Positions 31,215 to 40,827 are shown, counted from the first letter of the stretch. The stretch: DNA of 45,376 nucleotides from an uncultured bacterium (GCA_949297015.1 CASFRF010000007.1:1-45376), one strand, 5' to 3'. Translations and numbers: made by a program. The notes: generated by a model from the letters alone, not told the origin.

Positions 31215-32576
31215 TTACAGCAGTTCGTCCTGATCGGTGTCGGCGGGGAGTTCGTAGGGGGCCGGAGCCGCCTCCTCCACATGCTCGAAGCGGAGCTGGA
31301 ACTTCTCGATGAAGAGCCGGACCAGCGTGGGCACCGGCAAGGTGGTGACGATCGACAAAACCACGATGGCGTTGAAGAAGTTGTCGTCGAGCATCCCCAG
31401 ATCCTTGCCGATCGCCGCCGCCGCCAGCGTGGCCGAGAGCTGCGGCACGGTCATCAGCCCGGCGCACAGCCCCTTGAGGTTGGAGAAGCCCGAAATGCGC
31501 AGCGCCAGCCAGCCGGAGAAGACCTTGCTGCCGACCAGTCCGATCACCGTGAACAGAATGATCGACCAGTTGTCCGGCGAGCGGAACAGGATCCGGAAGT
31601 CGGTCTTCATGCCGATGGAGATGAACAAAAAGGGGATCAGCAGCCCGTAGCCGATACCCTCAAACTTCTGAAACAGCGCCGAGGTGGAGCTGGTCTGCCG
31701 GACCACCCGCGACAACGCCAGCCCGGCGACAAAGGCCCCGACCACCAGATTGATCCCCAGAAACTCCCCGGCCAGCACCGTCAGGAGCACGATCAGCAGC
31801 ATGAAGGTGACCAGCGCGTCCTCGCGCGGCCCCAGAAAATTGAGGATCTTCCCGCCCAGCCGGTTGACCAGAAACCAAGCCACCACCAGATAGAGCAGCG
31901 CCACCAGCAAAAGGAGCCAGACGAAGTACCCGCCGAACAGCCCGGGATCGAGATAGTCGAAGATCGACAGCGTCCGCGAACCGCTGCCGGCGGTGAGCTC
32001 GCGTTTGGTCTGCACGCTGACCGCCAGCAGAATGATGCTGCCGATGTCGGTGACCACGGTCGAGATCAGCACCGCCGCGCCGAACTTGGTCCGCGCCAGT
32101 TTGAGCTCCCGGATCACCGGGAACACGATTCCCACCGAGTGCGAGGCGAACAAGGAGGCGTAGAGCAGTTTCCCGGGAAAATCGTCCTGCCGGAAGAACT
32201 GATAGACCAGATACCCCGAAACCGCCGGCAGCAGAAAGGTCATCAAACTCAGCCAGATCACCGGCTTGCGTACCGATCCGATCAATTTGAAGTCGGCCTC
32301 CAGCCCGGCCAGCGCCATCAGCAGCACCAGCCCCAGCGCCCCCAGCGAGTTGATCAGCGACAGCGAATGATCTTCAATCACTTCCGGATTGCTGCCCAGA
32401 AAGGCCAGCAGCCGGGAGAGATGCCCCAGCAGATCGATCCCGTTCGGGCCGATCAGCATGCCGGTGACCAGGAGCACGATCACGCTGGGCACCTTGAATT
32501 TCCGGAACAGCAGCGGCAGCAGCGAGATCAGAGCCAGAAACACCAGAAACAAAATCAGAAACGCGTCATTGTTCAT
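31215..32576 (-). CDS. Cation:proton antiporter (CPA2, KefB/NapA-like)
   Basis: A 453-residue protein with about 12-13 membrane segments and no RCK/TrkA-N domain. The start is typical (FLALISLLPLLFRKFKVPSVIVLLVTGMLIGP), followed by GALGLVLLMALAGLEADF, SHSVGIVFPVIREL, STVVTDIGSI (the ion-binding Asp region) and GEFLGINLVVGAFVAGLALS. It exchanges Na+ or K+ for H+ in the inner membrane. The C-terminal ~35 residues are acidic and soluble. ATG at 32576 has GAGGTGAG in front. It is 35 bases after the sodium symporter gene, probably co-transcribed, which pairs a Na+-uptake carrier with a Na+ exporter. Confidence 0.9.
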   Translation of the reverse strand: MNNDAFLILFLVFLALISLLPLLFRKFKVPSVIVLLVTGMLIGPNGIDLLGHLSRLLAFLGSNPEVIEDHSLSLINSLGALGLVLLMALAGLEADFKLIGSVRKPVIWLSLMTFLLPAVSGYLVYQFFRQDDFPGKLLYASLFASHSVGIVFPVIRELKLARTKFGAAVLISTVVTDIGSIILLAVSVQTKRELTAGSGSRTLSIFDYLDPGLFGGYFVWLLLLVALLYLVVAWFLVNRLGGKILNFLGPREDALVTFMLLIVLLTVLAGEFLGINLVVGAFVAGLALSRVVRQTSSTSALFQKFEGIGYGLLIPFLFISIGMKTDFRILFRSPDNWSIILFTVIGLVGSKVFSGWLALRISGFSNLKGLCAGLMTVPQLSATLAAAAIGKDLGMLDDNFFNAIVVLSIVTTLPVPTLVRLFIEKFQLRFEHVEEAAPAPYELPADTDQDELL

Positions 32577-32611
32577 CCCGACTCACCTCGACTTGGCTCC
32601 TATTCTTCGCT

Positions 32612-34246
32612 TCAGTGCGGCTTGATCACTCCGATGGAGTAGAGAAACACCAAAAGAATGATCACCGGCGACACAAAGCGCACCAGAAAATTCCAGATCG
32701 TCAGGAACCCGATTCCGGAGACGGCAGGCAGCTCGATGCCGTGCTCCGCTCCGGCCTCGGCGCCGGGCGCCGCGTCCGGGCTCGATTCGATGCGGCGCCG
32801 TCCCCACGGCAGCCACCGGTCGGTCCAGCGTTCGGCCCCCTGCCGCAACTCGGCGTCGGCCGGACGCATCCCCCACTCCCAGGCTACGAAGATGGCGATG
32901 AACATGCCGCTCAGCGGCAGCATCCAGTTGGAAGCCAGATAATCCAGCGTGTCGAAGAAACTCCCGGCCAGCGTCCCTGCGCCGAAGGTCATGCCGATCG
33001 CCCGCTTCAACGCCTCCAGATTCTCCCAGTTGCCGATGCTGACCGACGAGAGCACCCCCAGCGCCGCCACCCCGGCGAAGCTGATCAGAATCGCCCAGTG
33101 CCGCCGGATCTTGAACTGATCCATGAAGTAGGCGGTGCCGATCTGCAGCAGCGCCACCCCGCTGGTCAGCGCGGCGATCGAGAGCATCAGGAAGAACAGC
33201 CCGCACCAGAACCAGCCGAAACCGCCGGGGAAACTGTTGAAGGTGGCCGGCAGCACCTCGAACAGCAGACTCGGGCCGGAGGCCGGGTCGAAGCCCATGG
33301 CGAACACCGCCGGGAAGATCGCCAGCCCGGCCATGGTCGCGGCCAGCGTGTCGAGCACGATCACCCAGAGCGAGGCGGAGATCATGTTCTGTTCCCGTTT
33401 CAGATAGCTGCCGTAGGTTACGGTAATGCCCATGCCCAGACTCAGCGTGTAGAAGGAGTGGCCGAGCGCTTCGAGCACCCCGGCGGTGGAGAGTTTGGAG
33501 AAGTCCGGGTAGAGAAAGAAGGCGACTCCGGCCCGGGCGCCGGGCAGGGTCAGACTCCGCAGAATCACCGCCAGCAGCAACAGAAAGAGCAGCGGCATCA
33601 GAATTTTACTCCAGCGCTCGATCCCTTTGCGCACCCCGCTCCAGATCACCAGGGCGCAGAGCACCATGAAGACCAGCTGGAACCCCACCATCAACCCGGG
33701 ATTTTCCACGAACTGCGAGAACGCCGCCTGAGCCGCCCCCAGGTCGTGATAATCGAGCTGCCGCCGGAACGCCTTGAGCATGTAGGCCACCGCCCAGCCG
33801 CCGACCACCGCGTAGTAGGAGAGAATGGCCAACCCGCCGAAGACCCCGAGCAGCCCCAGCGTGGCGAACCCCTTGGTCAGCAGCAGCACGGCGAAGATCA
33901 GCGCCACCACGGCAAAGCCCCAGCGGCCGCCGAGGACCAGCCCGACGGCGCCGAGCACCAGCAGCCAGCCGAAAAACCGGGCCAGCCGGGAGTGCTGGGT
34001 CTGCAGTTCCCGGAAGGCGCCGTAGGGATCCTTGCGGGTGTTCCGCCCGATGGTCAGTTCGCAAAGCATCACCGGCAGCCCCACCAGCAGAATGCACAGC
34101 AGATAGATCAGCACAAAAGCGCCGCCGCCGTTCAGGCCGGTGATGTACGGAAACTTCCAGATGTTGCCCAGCCCGATGGCCGAACCGGCCGCGGCCAGAA
34201 TGAACCCCAGCGCGCCGCTCCAGTTCTCCCGCTTCGCTTTGCTCAT
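32612..34246 (-). CDS. Neurotransmitter:sodium symporter (NSS/SNF family, LeuT-like)
   Basis: A 544-residue transporter. Segment 1 has GFILAAAGSAIGLGNIWKFPY with the unwound GLGN region that binds Na+ and the amino acid; the next parts (GGGAFVLIYLLCILLVGLPVML and ELTIGR) are family-typical. About 12 segments; a ~60-residue hydrophilic loop (RRRIESSPDAAPGAEAGAEHG) precedes the last segment. It imports an amino acid with Na+, substrate unknown. GGAG precedes the ATG and a consensus promoter lies at 34286-34314. The adjacent decarboxylase Na+ pump could supply the gradient it uses. Confidence 0.92.
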   Translation of the reverse strand: MSKAKRENWSGALGFILAAAGSAIGLGNIWKFPYITGLNGGGAFVLIYLLCILLVGLPVMLCELTIGRNTRKDPYGAFRELQTQHSRLARFFGWLLVLGAVGLVLGGRWGFAVVALIFAVLLLTKGFATLGLLGVFGGLAILSYYAVVGGWAVAYMLKAFRRQLDYHDLGAAQAAFSQFVENPGLMVGFQLVFMVLCALVIWSGVRKGIERWSKILMPLLFLLLLAVILRSLTLPGARAGVAFFLYPDFSKLSTAGVLEALGHSFYTLSLGMGITVTYGSYLKREQNMISASLWVIVLDTLAATMAGLAIFPAVFAMGFDPASGPSLLFEVLPATFNSFPGGFGWFWCGLFFLMLSIAALTSGVALLQIGTAYFMDQFKIRRHWAILISFAGVAALGVLSSVSIGNWENLEALKRAIGMTFGAGTLAGSFFDTLDYLASNWMLPLSGMFIAIFVAWEWGMRPADAELRQGAERWTDRWLPWGRRRIESSPDAAPGAEAGAEHGIELPAVSGIGFLTIWNFLVRFVSPVIILLVFLYSIGVIKPH

Positions 34247-34266
34247 AACGCTCCGAAATAAAGTTC

Positions 34267-34278
34267 TTTGACGTCAAA
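34267..34278. promoter_or_regulatory. Perfect 12-base palindrome in the NSS leader
   Basis: TTTGACGTCAAA is self-complementary over its full length and lies just downstream of the -10, about where transcription starts. This is a classic repressor operator position. The TTGAC/GTCAA core recalls the arms of the inverted repeat at 11397-11444. Confidence 0.4.
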
Positions 34279-34285
34279 CTTCATA

Positions 34286-34314
34286 CTAATATCACGCTTT
34301 TTCCCGCCTGTCAA
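34286..34314 (-). promoter_or_regulatory. Promoter of the symporter/antiporter pair
   Basis: On the minus strand TTGACA (34314-34309), 17 bases, TATTAG (34291-34286), 40 bases before the ATG. The -35 is the only perfect consensus hexamer with good spacing seen in the window. Confidence 0.6.
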
Positions 34315-34330
34315 TCCGCCGCCGCCACAA

Positions 34331-34366
34331 AATAAAAAAACCGTCCCCGCCACCAGGCGGAGACGG
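34331..34366 (-). terminator. Intrinsic terminator of the decarboxylase operon
   Basis: On the minus strand CCGTCTCCGCC (34366-34356) pairs with GGCGGGGACGG (34351-34341), with one G-U pair and loop TGGT, then TTTTTTTATT. This is a strong rho-independent terminator about 45 bases after the oadB stop. Confidence 0.9.
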
Positions 34367-34371
34367 CGCGC

Positions 34372-34398
34372 GGCCGGAGGTTTTCGACCCCTCCGGCC
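34372..34398 (-). terminator. Upstream hairpin of the tandem terminator
   Basis: GGCCGGAGG (34398-34390 on the minus strand) pairs perfectly with CCTCCGGCC (34380-34372), 9 bp, loop 9 bases. It stands between the oadB stop and the main terminator and may stabilise the 3' end. Confidence 0.5.
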
Positions 34399-34411
34399 GT
34401 TGCGGAACTGC

Positions 34412-36151
34412 TCAGAACTTCAGCATGTTCAGCAGCACGCCCGCGGCGACCGCCGAACCGATCACGCCCGAGACGTTCGGTCCCATCGCGTGCATCAGCA
34501 GGAAGTTCGTGGGATCGGACTCCAGTCCGACCTTGTTGACCACTCGCGCCGCCATCGGCACGGCGGAGACGCCCGCGGCGCCGATCAGGGGGTTGATCTT
34601 CTCCTTGCTGAACAGATTCATCAGCTGCGCGAACCAGACGCCGCCGGCGGTCCCGATGCCGAACGCCACCGCGCCCAGCACCAGAATGCCGAGGGTCTGA
34701 ACCGACAGGAACTGATCCGCCGACAGCTTGGAGCCGACCGCCAGCCCGAGGAAGATGGTCACGATGTTGATCAGCGCATTCTGCGCGGTCTGGTTCAAAC
34801 GCTCGACCACGCCGCACTCCCGCATCAAATTGCCGAACATCAGCAGACCGATCAGCGGCGCCGCGTCGGGCAGCAGGAAGGCGCACATCAGCGTGATCAG
34901 CAGCGGGAAGCAGACCTTCTCCAGCTTGGAGACGTTGCGCAACTGCTTCATCTTGATCTTGCGCTCCTTCTCGGAGGTGAAGAGCTTCATGATCGGCGGC
35001 TGAATGATCGGCACCAGCGCCATGTAGCTGTAAGCGGCCACGGCCACGGCGCCGAGCAGTTTCGGCGACAGCTTGCTGGTCAGGAAGATCGAAGTCGGGC
35101 CGTCGGCACCGCCGATGATGCCGATGCTCGCCGCCTCGCGCAGGCCGAACTCAATGCCCGGGATCCACCAGGAGAGCAGCACCGCGCCGATCAGCGCGGT
35201 GAAGATTCCCAGCTGCGCCGCGCCGCCGAGCAGCGCGGTCCGCGGATTCGCCAGCAGCGGTCCGAAGTCGGTCATGGCGCCGACGCCCATGAAGATCAGC
35301 AGCGGGAAGACGCCGCTTTCAATACCGACGTTGTAGATCATCCCCTGCAGACCGTCCGGACCGGAGATCGCGGCCAGCGGGATGTTGGCCAGCAGTGCGC
35401 CGAAGCCGATCGGCAGCAGCAACAGCGGCTCGAACTCCTTGAAGATCGCCAGGTAGATCAGCAGCAGCGCCACGAGCATCATCAGCACCCGGCCCAGTCC
35501 GAGGATCCAGGTATTGGCGAAATCCATGGTGGTCTGCCGGTAGATGTCGTAGAGTCCGGAGCTCTGCCAGAGTCCGACAAACGCCGCACCCCAGCCGGGC
35601 AGCTTGACGCCGCCGTCCTCGCCGCCGGGCATCGAATCGTGATAGAGAATCGCCGCCGAGAACTCGCCGACCAGGCCGCCCGGCAACAGCGTGCCCGCGT
35701 TCTGGACGCTGCCGCCCAGCGCGTTCACGCCCAGCGACTGAGCGATCTTGACCTTGGCCTTGCTGCGGCCTTCGGGATTGACCACCATCACCTCGCGCCC
35801 CGGAAGCAGCTTGTCGCCCTTCTTCATCGACAGCGAGTAGATCACCCCCGGCCGCGGCCAGACGTAGGTCAAATAGACCTTCTGATCCGCCCGGTACCAC
35901 TTGAAGACCTCGCGGTCTCCCTTCTGCACGTCACCCGGATTGCCCGGAATCGCCTCCACCTCGTCGGCAGTCAGCACCCGCCCGTTCTTCGCGGCGTGAT
36001 CCAGAATCGTCTGCACCGCCTGGGACCGGGCCGCGGCGAAATCCGCCTCGGTCAACTCGTCGCCCGCCGGCGCGGCGCTCTCCGCCCCGGCGAAACCGAC
36101 GGCGGCGAACAGCACACTGCCCGCGAACAGCATCGCTTTGAGCATTCGCAT
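34412..36151 (-). CDS. oadB: Sodium-pumping decarboxylase beta subunit with long N-terminal extension
   Basis: A 579-residue integral membrane subunit that decarboxylates the carboxybiotin of the alpha subunit and exports Na+. The canonical part starts near residue 190 ([18 protein letters not shown]) and has [47 protein letters not shown] with the Na+-site Asp, and [18 protein letters not shown]. Before it lie a signal peptide (residues 1-23, ending AGAES) and ~165 extra residues that should be outside the cytoplasmic membrane; OadB/MmdB/GcdB normally have about 380-430 residues. ATG 36151 has GAGGAGAAG in front and lies one base after the oadA stop. The extension contains no Cys and I do not recognise it. 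Confidence 0.9.
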   Translation of the reverse strand: MRMLKAMLFAGSVLFAAVGFAGAESAAPAGDELTEADFAAARSQAVQTILDHAAKNGRVLTADEVEAIPGNPGDVQKGDREVFKWYRADQKVYLTYVWPRPGVIYSLSMKKGDKLLPGREVMVVNPEGRSKAKVKIAQSLGVNALGGSVQNAGTLLPGGLVGEFSAAILYHDSMPGGEDGGVKLPGWGAAFVGLWQSSGLYDIYRQTTMDFANTWILGLGRVLMMLVALLLIYLAIFKEFEPLLLLPIGFGALLANIPLAAISGPDGLQGMIYNVGIESGVFPLLIFMGVGAMTDFGPLLANPRTALLGGAAQLGIFTALIGAVLLSWWIPGIEFGLREAASIGIIGGADGPTSIFLTSKLSPKLLGAVAVAAYSYMALVPIIQPPIMKLFTSEKERKIKMKQLRNVSKLEKVCFPLLITLMCAFLLPDAAPLIGLLMFGNLMRECGVVERLNQTAQNALINIVTIFLGLAVGSKLSADQFLSVQTLGILVLGAVAFGIGTAGGVWFAQLMNLFSKEKINPLIGAAGVSAVPMAARVVNKVGLESDPTNFLLMHAMGPNVSGVIGSAVAAGVLLNMLKF

Positions 36152-36152
36152 C

Positions 36153-37982
36153 TTACTTCTCCTCGATAAGCGCCAGGACATCGCCCGCCGCAACCACCTG
36201 TCCCTTGCCGACGGTGATCGAGCGCAGCACGCCACCCTTGTCGGCTTTGATCTCCGACTCCATCTTCATGGCTTCGAGCACCAGCACGGTGTCGCCGGCC
36301 TCCAACTCCTGGCCCTCTTCGGCCACCAGCCGAACCACGGTTCCGGGCAGCGGAGACTTGAGTTCATGCTCCTTGCCGCTGCCGGGGGCAGCCGCCGCCG
36401 GAGCCGCCGCGCCCTCGGAGACCTTGACCTTGAAGCTCTTGTTGCCGACCTTGGCCACATAGACCTCGCCGGCGGGATCGACCTCCACCGTGACCGACTT
36501 GCCATCGACGTTGGCGGTGAAGGCGCCGCCCCGGGCCGCGGAGGCCGCCGGTTTGGCCGCTTCCTTGTAGCGGATGCCCATCGGCCGGTCGCCCTTGAGA
36601 TAGGCCAGACCCTTGTCGCCGCAGGCCGCGACGATGAAGACGTTCTCCTCGGTCACCGGCAGGCCGGCATCTTCCAGCAGCTTGGTGTTGTACTTGATTC
36701 CGAGCTTCGGATTGCGGTCGTTGAGATCGACCACCGCCTCGGTGGTCGGCTCCAGCCCGAGCTGTTCCTGAGCCAGCTTGACGATCTCCGGATCGGGAGC
36801 CACCGGCGTCTTGCCGAAATAGCCGAGCACCATCTTCCCGTATCCGTTCTTGTCGATCACCTGCCACTTACCCCGCATGGCGTTGGAGAAGGCCTGCTGG
36901 AAGTAGAACTGCGAAACCGGGGTCACCGAGGTGCCGAATCCGCCCTTGGCCACCACTTCGCGCATCTCGTCGATGCAGGCGTCGTACTTGTCCAGGCAGT
37001 TGTTGTCGCGCATCATCTGGGTGTTCGCGGTCAACGCGCCGCCCGGCATCGGGCTGAAGATGATCTTCGGCGAAACCTGCATCGACTCCGGCGGCATGAA
37101 GTACTTGTCCATGCACTGCTCGAAGACCTTCTCCGCCCGGAGAATCTTCTCCGGATCGATGTCCAGCGTGTAGTCGGTGCCGCGCAGCCGCTGGTACATA
37201 ACCAGAATATCGGCCTCGCAGGTGCCGCCGGAGAGCGGGCTCATCGCCAAATCGATGACGTCGGCTCCGGCCTCGATCGCCGCCATGTTGCAACTGACCG
37301 CCATGCCCGCGGTGTCGTGCGTGTGGAAGGAGATCGACTTGGTCCCGGCGCCGAAGGCGTTGTCCAGGATCGCCCGGGCCTGCTTGATCGTCTCGTAGAC
37401 GGTGGCCGGGGTCGACGTGCCCGAAGCGTCCTTGAAGGCCAGACTTTCAAAGGGGATGCCGGCGGCGAGAATGTCGTTGAGCCGGTCGATGTAGAACTTC
37501 GGGGTATGGGCGTAGGGCTCGTTCAACCCCGGCGCCAGCCCCATCATGGTGACCGTGACCTGATGCTTCAGACCATGCTTGTCGATGGCCCGACCCGAGA
37601 AGTCGAGGTTGCGCACGTCGTTCAGCGCGTCGAAGTTCCGGATGGTGGTGATCCCGTGCTTCTTGAACAGCTTGGCATGCAGATCGATAATGTCGCGCGG
37701 CTGGCTGGAGAGCCCGACCACGTTGACGCCGCGGGCCAGCGTCTGGAGATTCACCTCCGGGCCGACCACTTCGCGGCACTTGTCCATCATGGCGAAGGCG
37801 TCCTCCTGGCAGTAGAAGTACAGGCTCTGGAAGCGGGCGCCGCCGCCGATCTCAATGTAATCGATTCCGGCCTTCACCGCCGCTTCGAGCGCGGGGAGAA
37901 AATCTTCGGTCTTGACCCGGGCCCCGAGGCAGGACTGGAAACCGTCGCGGAACGAACAGTCCATGAATTTAATTTTCTTCAT
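36153..37982 (-). CDS. oadA: Biotin-dependent decarboxylase alpha subunit (carboxyltransferase plus biotin carrier)
   Basis: A 609-residue protein with an N-terminal carboxyltransferase TIM barrel ([16 protein letters not shown], metal Asp; AFKDASG with the catalytic Lys; SFHTHDTAG metal His pair), a PYC_OADA-like middle domain, an Ala/Pro linker ([12 protein letters not shown]) and a biotinyl domain with LEAMKMES (Lys573). It transfers CO2 from the substrate to biotin for the beta subunit. Oxaloacetate is the likeliest substrate, but the opening motif differs from the common DTTLRDAHQSL and related pumps or a pyruvate carboxylase subunit cannot be ruled out. It lies 43 bases after oadG and one base before oadB. 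Confidence 0.88.
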   Translation of the reverse strand: MKKIKFMDCSFRDGFQSCLGARVKTEDFLPALEAAVKAGIDYIEIGGGARFQSLYFYCQEDAFAMMDKCREVVGPEVNLQTLARGVNVVGLSSQPRDIIDLHAKLFKKHGITTIRNFDALNDVRNLDFSGRAIDKHGLKHQVTVTMMGLAPGLNEPYAHTPKFYIDRLNDILAAGIPFESLAFKDASGTSTPATVYETIKQARAILDNAFGAGTKSISFHTHDTAGMAVSCNMAAIEAGADVIDLAMSPLSGGTCEADILVMYQRLRGTDYTLDIDPEKILRAEKVFEQCMDKYFMPPESMQVSPKIIFSPMPGGALTANTQMMRDNNCLDKYDACIDEMREVVAKGGFGTSVTPVSQFYFQQAFSNAMRGKWQVIDKNGYGKMVLGYFGKTPVAPDPEIVKLAQEQLGLEPTTEAVVDLNDRNPKLGIKYNTKLLEDAGLPVTEENVFIVAACGDKGLAYLKGDRPMGIRYKEAAKPAASAARGGAFTANVDGKSVTVEVDPAGEVYVAKVGNKSFKVKVSEGAAAPAAAAPGSGKEHELKSPLPGTVVRLVAEEGQELEAGDTVLVLEAMKMESEIKADKGGVLRSITVGKGQVVAAGDVLALIEEK

Positions 37983-38025
37983 TCGATCGCTCTTTCTCTA
38001 TTCCGTTTATGAAACTATCAGGATT

Positions 38026-38277
38026 TCACTTGCTCTGTTCACGATACAACCGGACCGCCGCCGCGGCCACCGCCGCCAGCTCGGTCTCGTCCGAAGAGGC
38101 CGCGCTCGGCTTCCGAACCGGAGCCGGAGCCGGGGCCGCCAGCAGGTGCGAAAACGGGGCCAGCACCTTGGCCAGAATATTCATGAAAATGATCATCAGT
38201 ACCAGAAAGCCCAGCACCGTCCCCATGCCGAGGACCATCAGCTTGAAGCCGTCCGCCAACAATTGCGCACCATTCAT
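38026..38277 (-). CDS. oadG: Sodium-pump decarboxylase gamma subunit
   Basis: An 83-residue protein with one N-terminal membrane helix (GFKLMVLGMGTVLGFLVLMIIFMNI), an Ala/Pro linker and a short soluble tail (DETELAAVAAAAVRLYREQSK) like the OadG tail that contacts the alpha subunit. It assembles the membrane complex. ATG 38277 has AAGGAG five bases ahead; the GTG six bases earlier overlaps the ribosome site and is rejected. It sits between birA (30 bases) and oadA. Confidence 0.85.
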   Translation of the reverse strand: MNGAQLLADGFKLMVLGMGTVLGFLVLMIIFMNILAKVLAPFSHLLAAPAPAPVRKPSAASSDETELAAVAAAAVRLYREQSK

Positions 38278-38307
38278 AAACACTCCTTCTCTCTTGGTTG
38301 TCCGCGC

Positions 38308-39075
38308 TCAAGTTTCCGAAAATCGATTCCAGTCAATGCTGTTTCGCTCAATCCTGACGTCTCCGCAACGGCAGAGCGTTCGCTGTCCTTCGGCCTCGAA
38401 CACCAGTGCACCGTCGGGAGCCAGATCGGCGAACACTCCCCGCCGCCGAACTCCATCGTTCCACTCGAGCTCAATCTCCCGCCCCAGCAGCCGATTGGCC
38501 TGCCGCCACTCGGCAAAAAGCCGGTCCGGAAACCTTGAATAGATACTATAATACCAAAACAACGATTTTGCCACTGTTGCAGCCACTTTTTTTCGATCGA
38601 ATTCGTGTCCGCTCAGCGCCAGCAGCGACGTCGCCGGCTGGTCCAGCGCCGCCAGCGCCGCCGGAGGAAGATTCACATTGATCCCGATCCCCAGCACCGA
38701 ACCGGTGATCCGCCCGCCTCCGAGCCGGGCCGATTCGCAGAGCACTCCGGCGATCTTGCACGCCCCGGAATAGACGTCGTTGGGCCACTTGATGAAGAAA
38801 TTCCCCGCCGGATAGAGCTCACGCAACGCCCCCAGCGCCCCCAGTCCGGCCAGGTAGCCCAGGGTCGCGGCCTCGCCGGGACTCTTCACCACCAGCGACC
38901 CGTAGAAGTTGACTCCCGGCGGCGAAACCCAGGTTCGGCCGCGCCGCCCCCGGCCCGCGGTCTGACTCTCGGCCGTCACCAGCGTGCCGTCGGCCAGCTC
39001 GTCAAAGTGGTCGCGGGCGTAGCGATTGGTGGAGTCGACCGCGCCCAGCTCCAGCAACCTGACCGCTGCCACCAT
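38308..39075 (-). CDS. birA: Biotin-protein ligase without DNA-binding domain
   Basis: A 255-residue monofunctional ligase that makes biotinyl-AMP and attaches biotin to the carrier lysine of OadA. Features: LGAVDSTNRYARDHF, TAESQTAGRGRRGRTWVSPPGVNFYGSLVV (the GRGRRG biotinoyl-AMP loop), FFIKWPNDVYSGACKIAGVLCES, GIGINVNLPP, and a small C-terminal SH3-like domain. No helix-turn-helix precedes it, so it is not a repressor. The frame is open further upstream, but the ATG at 39075 matches family starts and lies two bases after the stop of the lipoprotein gene. Being in the operon with its target enzyme makes functional sense. Confidence 0.93.
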   Translation of the reverse strand: MVAAVRLLELGAVDSTNRYARDHFDELADGTLVTAESQTAGRGRRGRTWVSPPGVNFYGSLVVKSPGEAATLGYLAGLGALGALRELYPAGNFFIKWPNDVYSGACKIAGVLCESARLGGGRITGSVLGIGINVNLPPAALAALDQPATSLLALSGHEFDRKKVAATVAKSLFWYYSIYSRFPDRLFAEWRQANRLLGREIELEWNDGVRRRGVFADLAPDGALVFEAEGQRTLCRCGDVRIERNSIDWNRFSET

Positions 39076-39077
39076 CT

Positions 39078-40790
39078 CTACTCGTCCAGAAACATCTTGT
39101 CGATCCGGTCCGCCGCCTGAAACAGCCGCCGGAAATCGGCCTCCGGATACCGGAAGCGGGCCTGCAGCGTGGCGATCACCCGCTTGCAGCTGTTCGCATT
39201 CGGAACCGGCAGCGCCTCCACCCGGCCGTCGACGAACAGCACGTTGACCGTCCCGTCGTCGTGGTTGAAGGGCCACTCGATGGCCAGCGGCAGCTGGGGC
39301 GGACTCTTCAGCGTCTGACCGCCCAAATAGATGTATCCGACGTTGTCGTAGTCGAGCAGATCGGCGCTTTCGGCCGGGCCCTCCTCCTCCACCAGCGGGC
39401 AGAGCAGCTCCTCCGGCGTCACCAGTCCGGCCCGGAGCAGTGCCCGGAATCCCTCCACGCCGTCGTCCGGCGGGAACACCCCGTCGTGCTGCTGCGCATA
39501 GGTGCGGCAAGCCTCGCCGATCTTCCGCAGATGCTGGTTGCAGGCCGCCACCGCCGCGGTCGTCGCCCGACGCTGCTCCGCCTGCGCCAGCACCCGCGGC
39601 AGCAGCGTATCGACCAGCAGACACGGAATCTGGGTCAGCGGCAACAACAGCTGCTGGTTGAAATCCCAGTTCCCGACGCCCTCCATCAGCAGCCCGTTGG
39701 GCCGCGACCGGATCACGGTCAGCGTCTCCGGCAACTCAAAAAGGCCCCCGCCGACCTCCGCCTCCGGCCCCAGCAACGCGGTCAGCATCCGCTGCACCCG
39801 CTCCTGATAGTCGGGCGCCACATAGGAAAAACCGATCCCCTCAAGTTCCAGCTGACTGCTCAACCGGGAGAAGCCGGGCCGCTCCACCAGCTGCCGGTCG
39901 GGCGCGGCGAAGTTGTTCAACGCCGCCGGACTCGAATAGATCGCCAGCTGTCCGTCCCCGGTCAGAATCAGAGGCTCAATCCACGCCGGCAACTGCGCCT
40001 GGGGCGTCACCCGATAGACCCCGCCGTCCTCGGCCCGGAGCCACTGCTTCTGACTCCCGGCCAGCTGCGCCAGCGCACCGGCCAGCCGCCCCTGCGGATC
40101 GGGCACCACCAGCAGCAGGCCCGGCACCGGGCCCTCTCCGGACGCGAGCTCGGTCAGCAGGAAAATATAGTCGCCGTCCAGTCCCCGGAGCGCCTCCGGC
40201 AGCCCCTGCTGCAACTCCGGTTTCAGTTTCGCCGGCAGCGGCGCCAGTTCGGAGTGCCGGGTAAGCTCCGTCAGCATCGTCCCCAGCTTCAGCCGGATCG
40301 TACACGCCAGCAGCGTATTGGCCGGCAGTTCGTCCAGTTCCGGCGCCAGCGGCCGGTTCTCCGAGCGCCAGAGCTCCCAGAAAAAGCCGGACTCCTCCGG
40401 CTTGCCGTTCAACAGAAAGCTCCGGTTGCGGAAGAGCGGCCGCAAGCCCGGCGCGGCGGGCTCCACCTGCACCGAACTCGATCCATATCCGACCCCGTTG
40501 CCGATTCCGGAGAGCGTCACCAGTTCGCCGACTCCGCGAACCACCCGCAACACCAGCTCACGCTGTTCCGGCGTCAGCTCCCGGCGCAGCAGCCGGGCGC
40601 CGAAACGGTCGGGCAACCGGGCCAGATCCTCATACACATACCCGGTGCCGATAATCTGATAGTGGGACCCGCCCGGTTCCAGTTCGCGCGCCACCGCGTC
40701 GAACACCTCGCAGTCGCGCTGCGCCTCCGGCGAGACGCCGACGCACCCCGCCAGCAGCAGCGCCGCCGCCATTCCCAGCCACTGTTTCAT
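39078..40790 (-). CDS. Large lipoprotein with C-terminal H-x-DG motif
   Basis: A 570-residue exported lipoprotein: MKQWLGMAAALLLAGC has a good lipobox with Cys16. The middle is beta-rich with no motif I can name. The last ~150 residues begin with a helix (ATTAAVAACNQHLRKIGEACRTYAQQHDGVFP) that resembles the pilin-like helix and following segment of DUF1559-type proteins and end with NHDDGTVNVLFVDGRVEALP, a variant (H-x10-DG) of the H-x9-DG motif abundant in Planctomycetes and Lentisphaerae. ATG 40790 has GGAGGT before it. It precedes birA by two bases and is therefore in the decarboxylase operon, with no obvious functional link. Role unknown. Confidence 0.75.
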   Translation of the reverse strand: MKQWLGMAAALLLAGCVGVSPEAQRDCEVFDAVARELEPGGSHYQIIGTGYVYEDLARLPDRFGARLLRRELTPEQRELVLRVVRGVGELVTLSGIGNGVGYGSSSVQVEPAAPGLRPLFRNRSFLLNGKPEESGFFWELWRSENRPLAPELDELPANTLLACTIRLKLGTMLTELTRHSELAPLPAKLKPELQQGLPEALRGLDGDYIFLLTELASGEGPVPGLLLVVPDPQGRLAGALAQLAGSQKQWLRAEDGGVYRVTPQAQLPAWIEPLILTGDGQLAIYSSPAALNNFAAPDRQLVERPGFSRLSSQLELEGIGFSYVAPDYQERVQRMLTALLGPEAEVGGGLFELPETLTVIRSRPNGLLMEGVGNWDFNQQLLLPLTQIPCLLVDTLLPRVLAQAEQRRATTAAVAACNQHLRKIGEACRTYAQQHDGVFPPDDGVEGFRALLRAGLVTPEELLCPLVEEEGPAESADLLDYDNVGYIYLGGQTLKSPPQLPLAIEWPFNHDDGTVNVLFVDGRVEALPVPNANSCKRVIATLQARFRYPEADFRRLFQAADRIDKMFLDE

Positions 40791-40827
40791 GCCGACCTCC
40801 ATCCTGAATTCCGGGTCTGCCCCGGGG

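Noticed and set aside
38278..38283. GTG start for oadG
   Set aside because: The GTG overlaps the AAGGAG ribosome site that serves the ATG at 38277.
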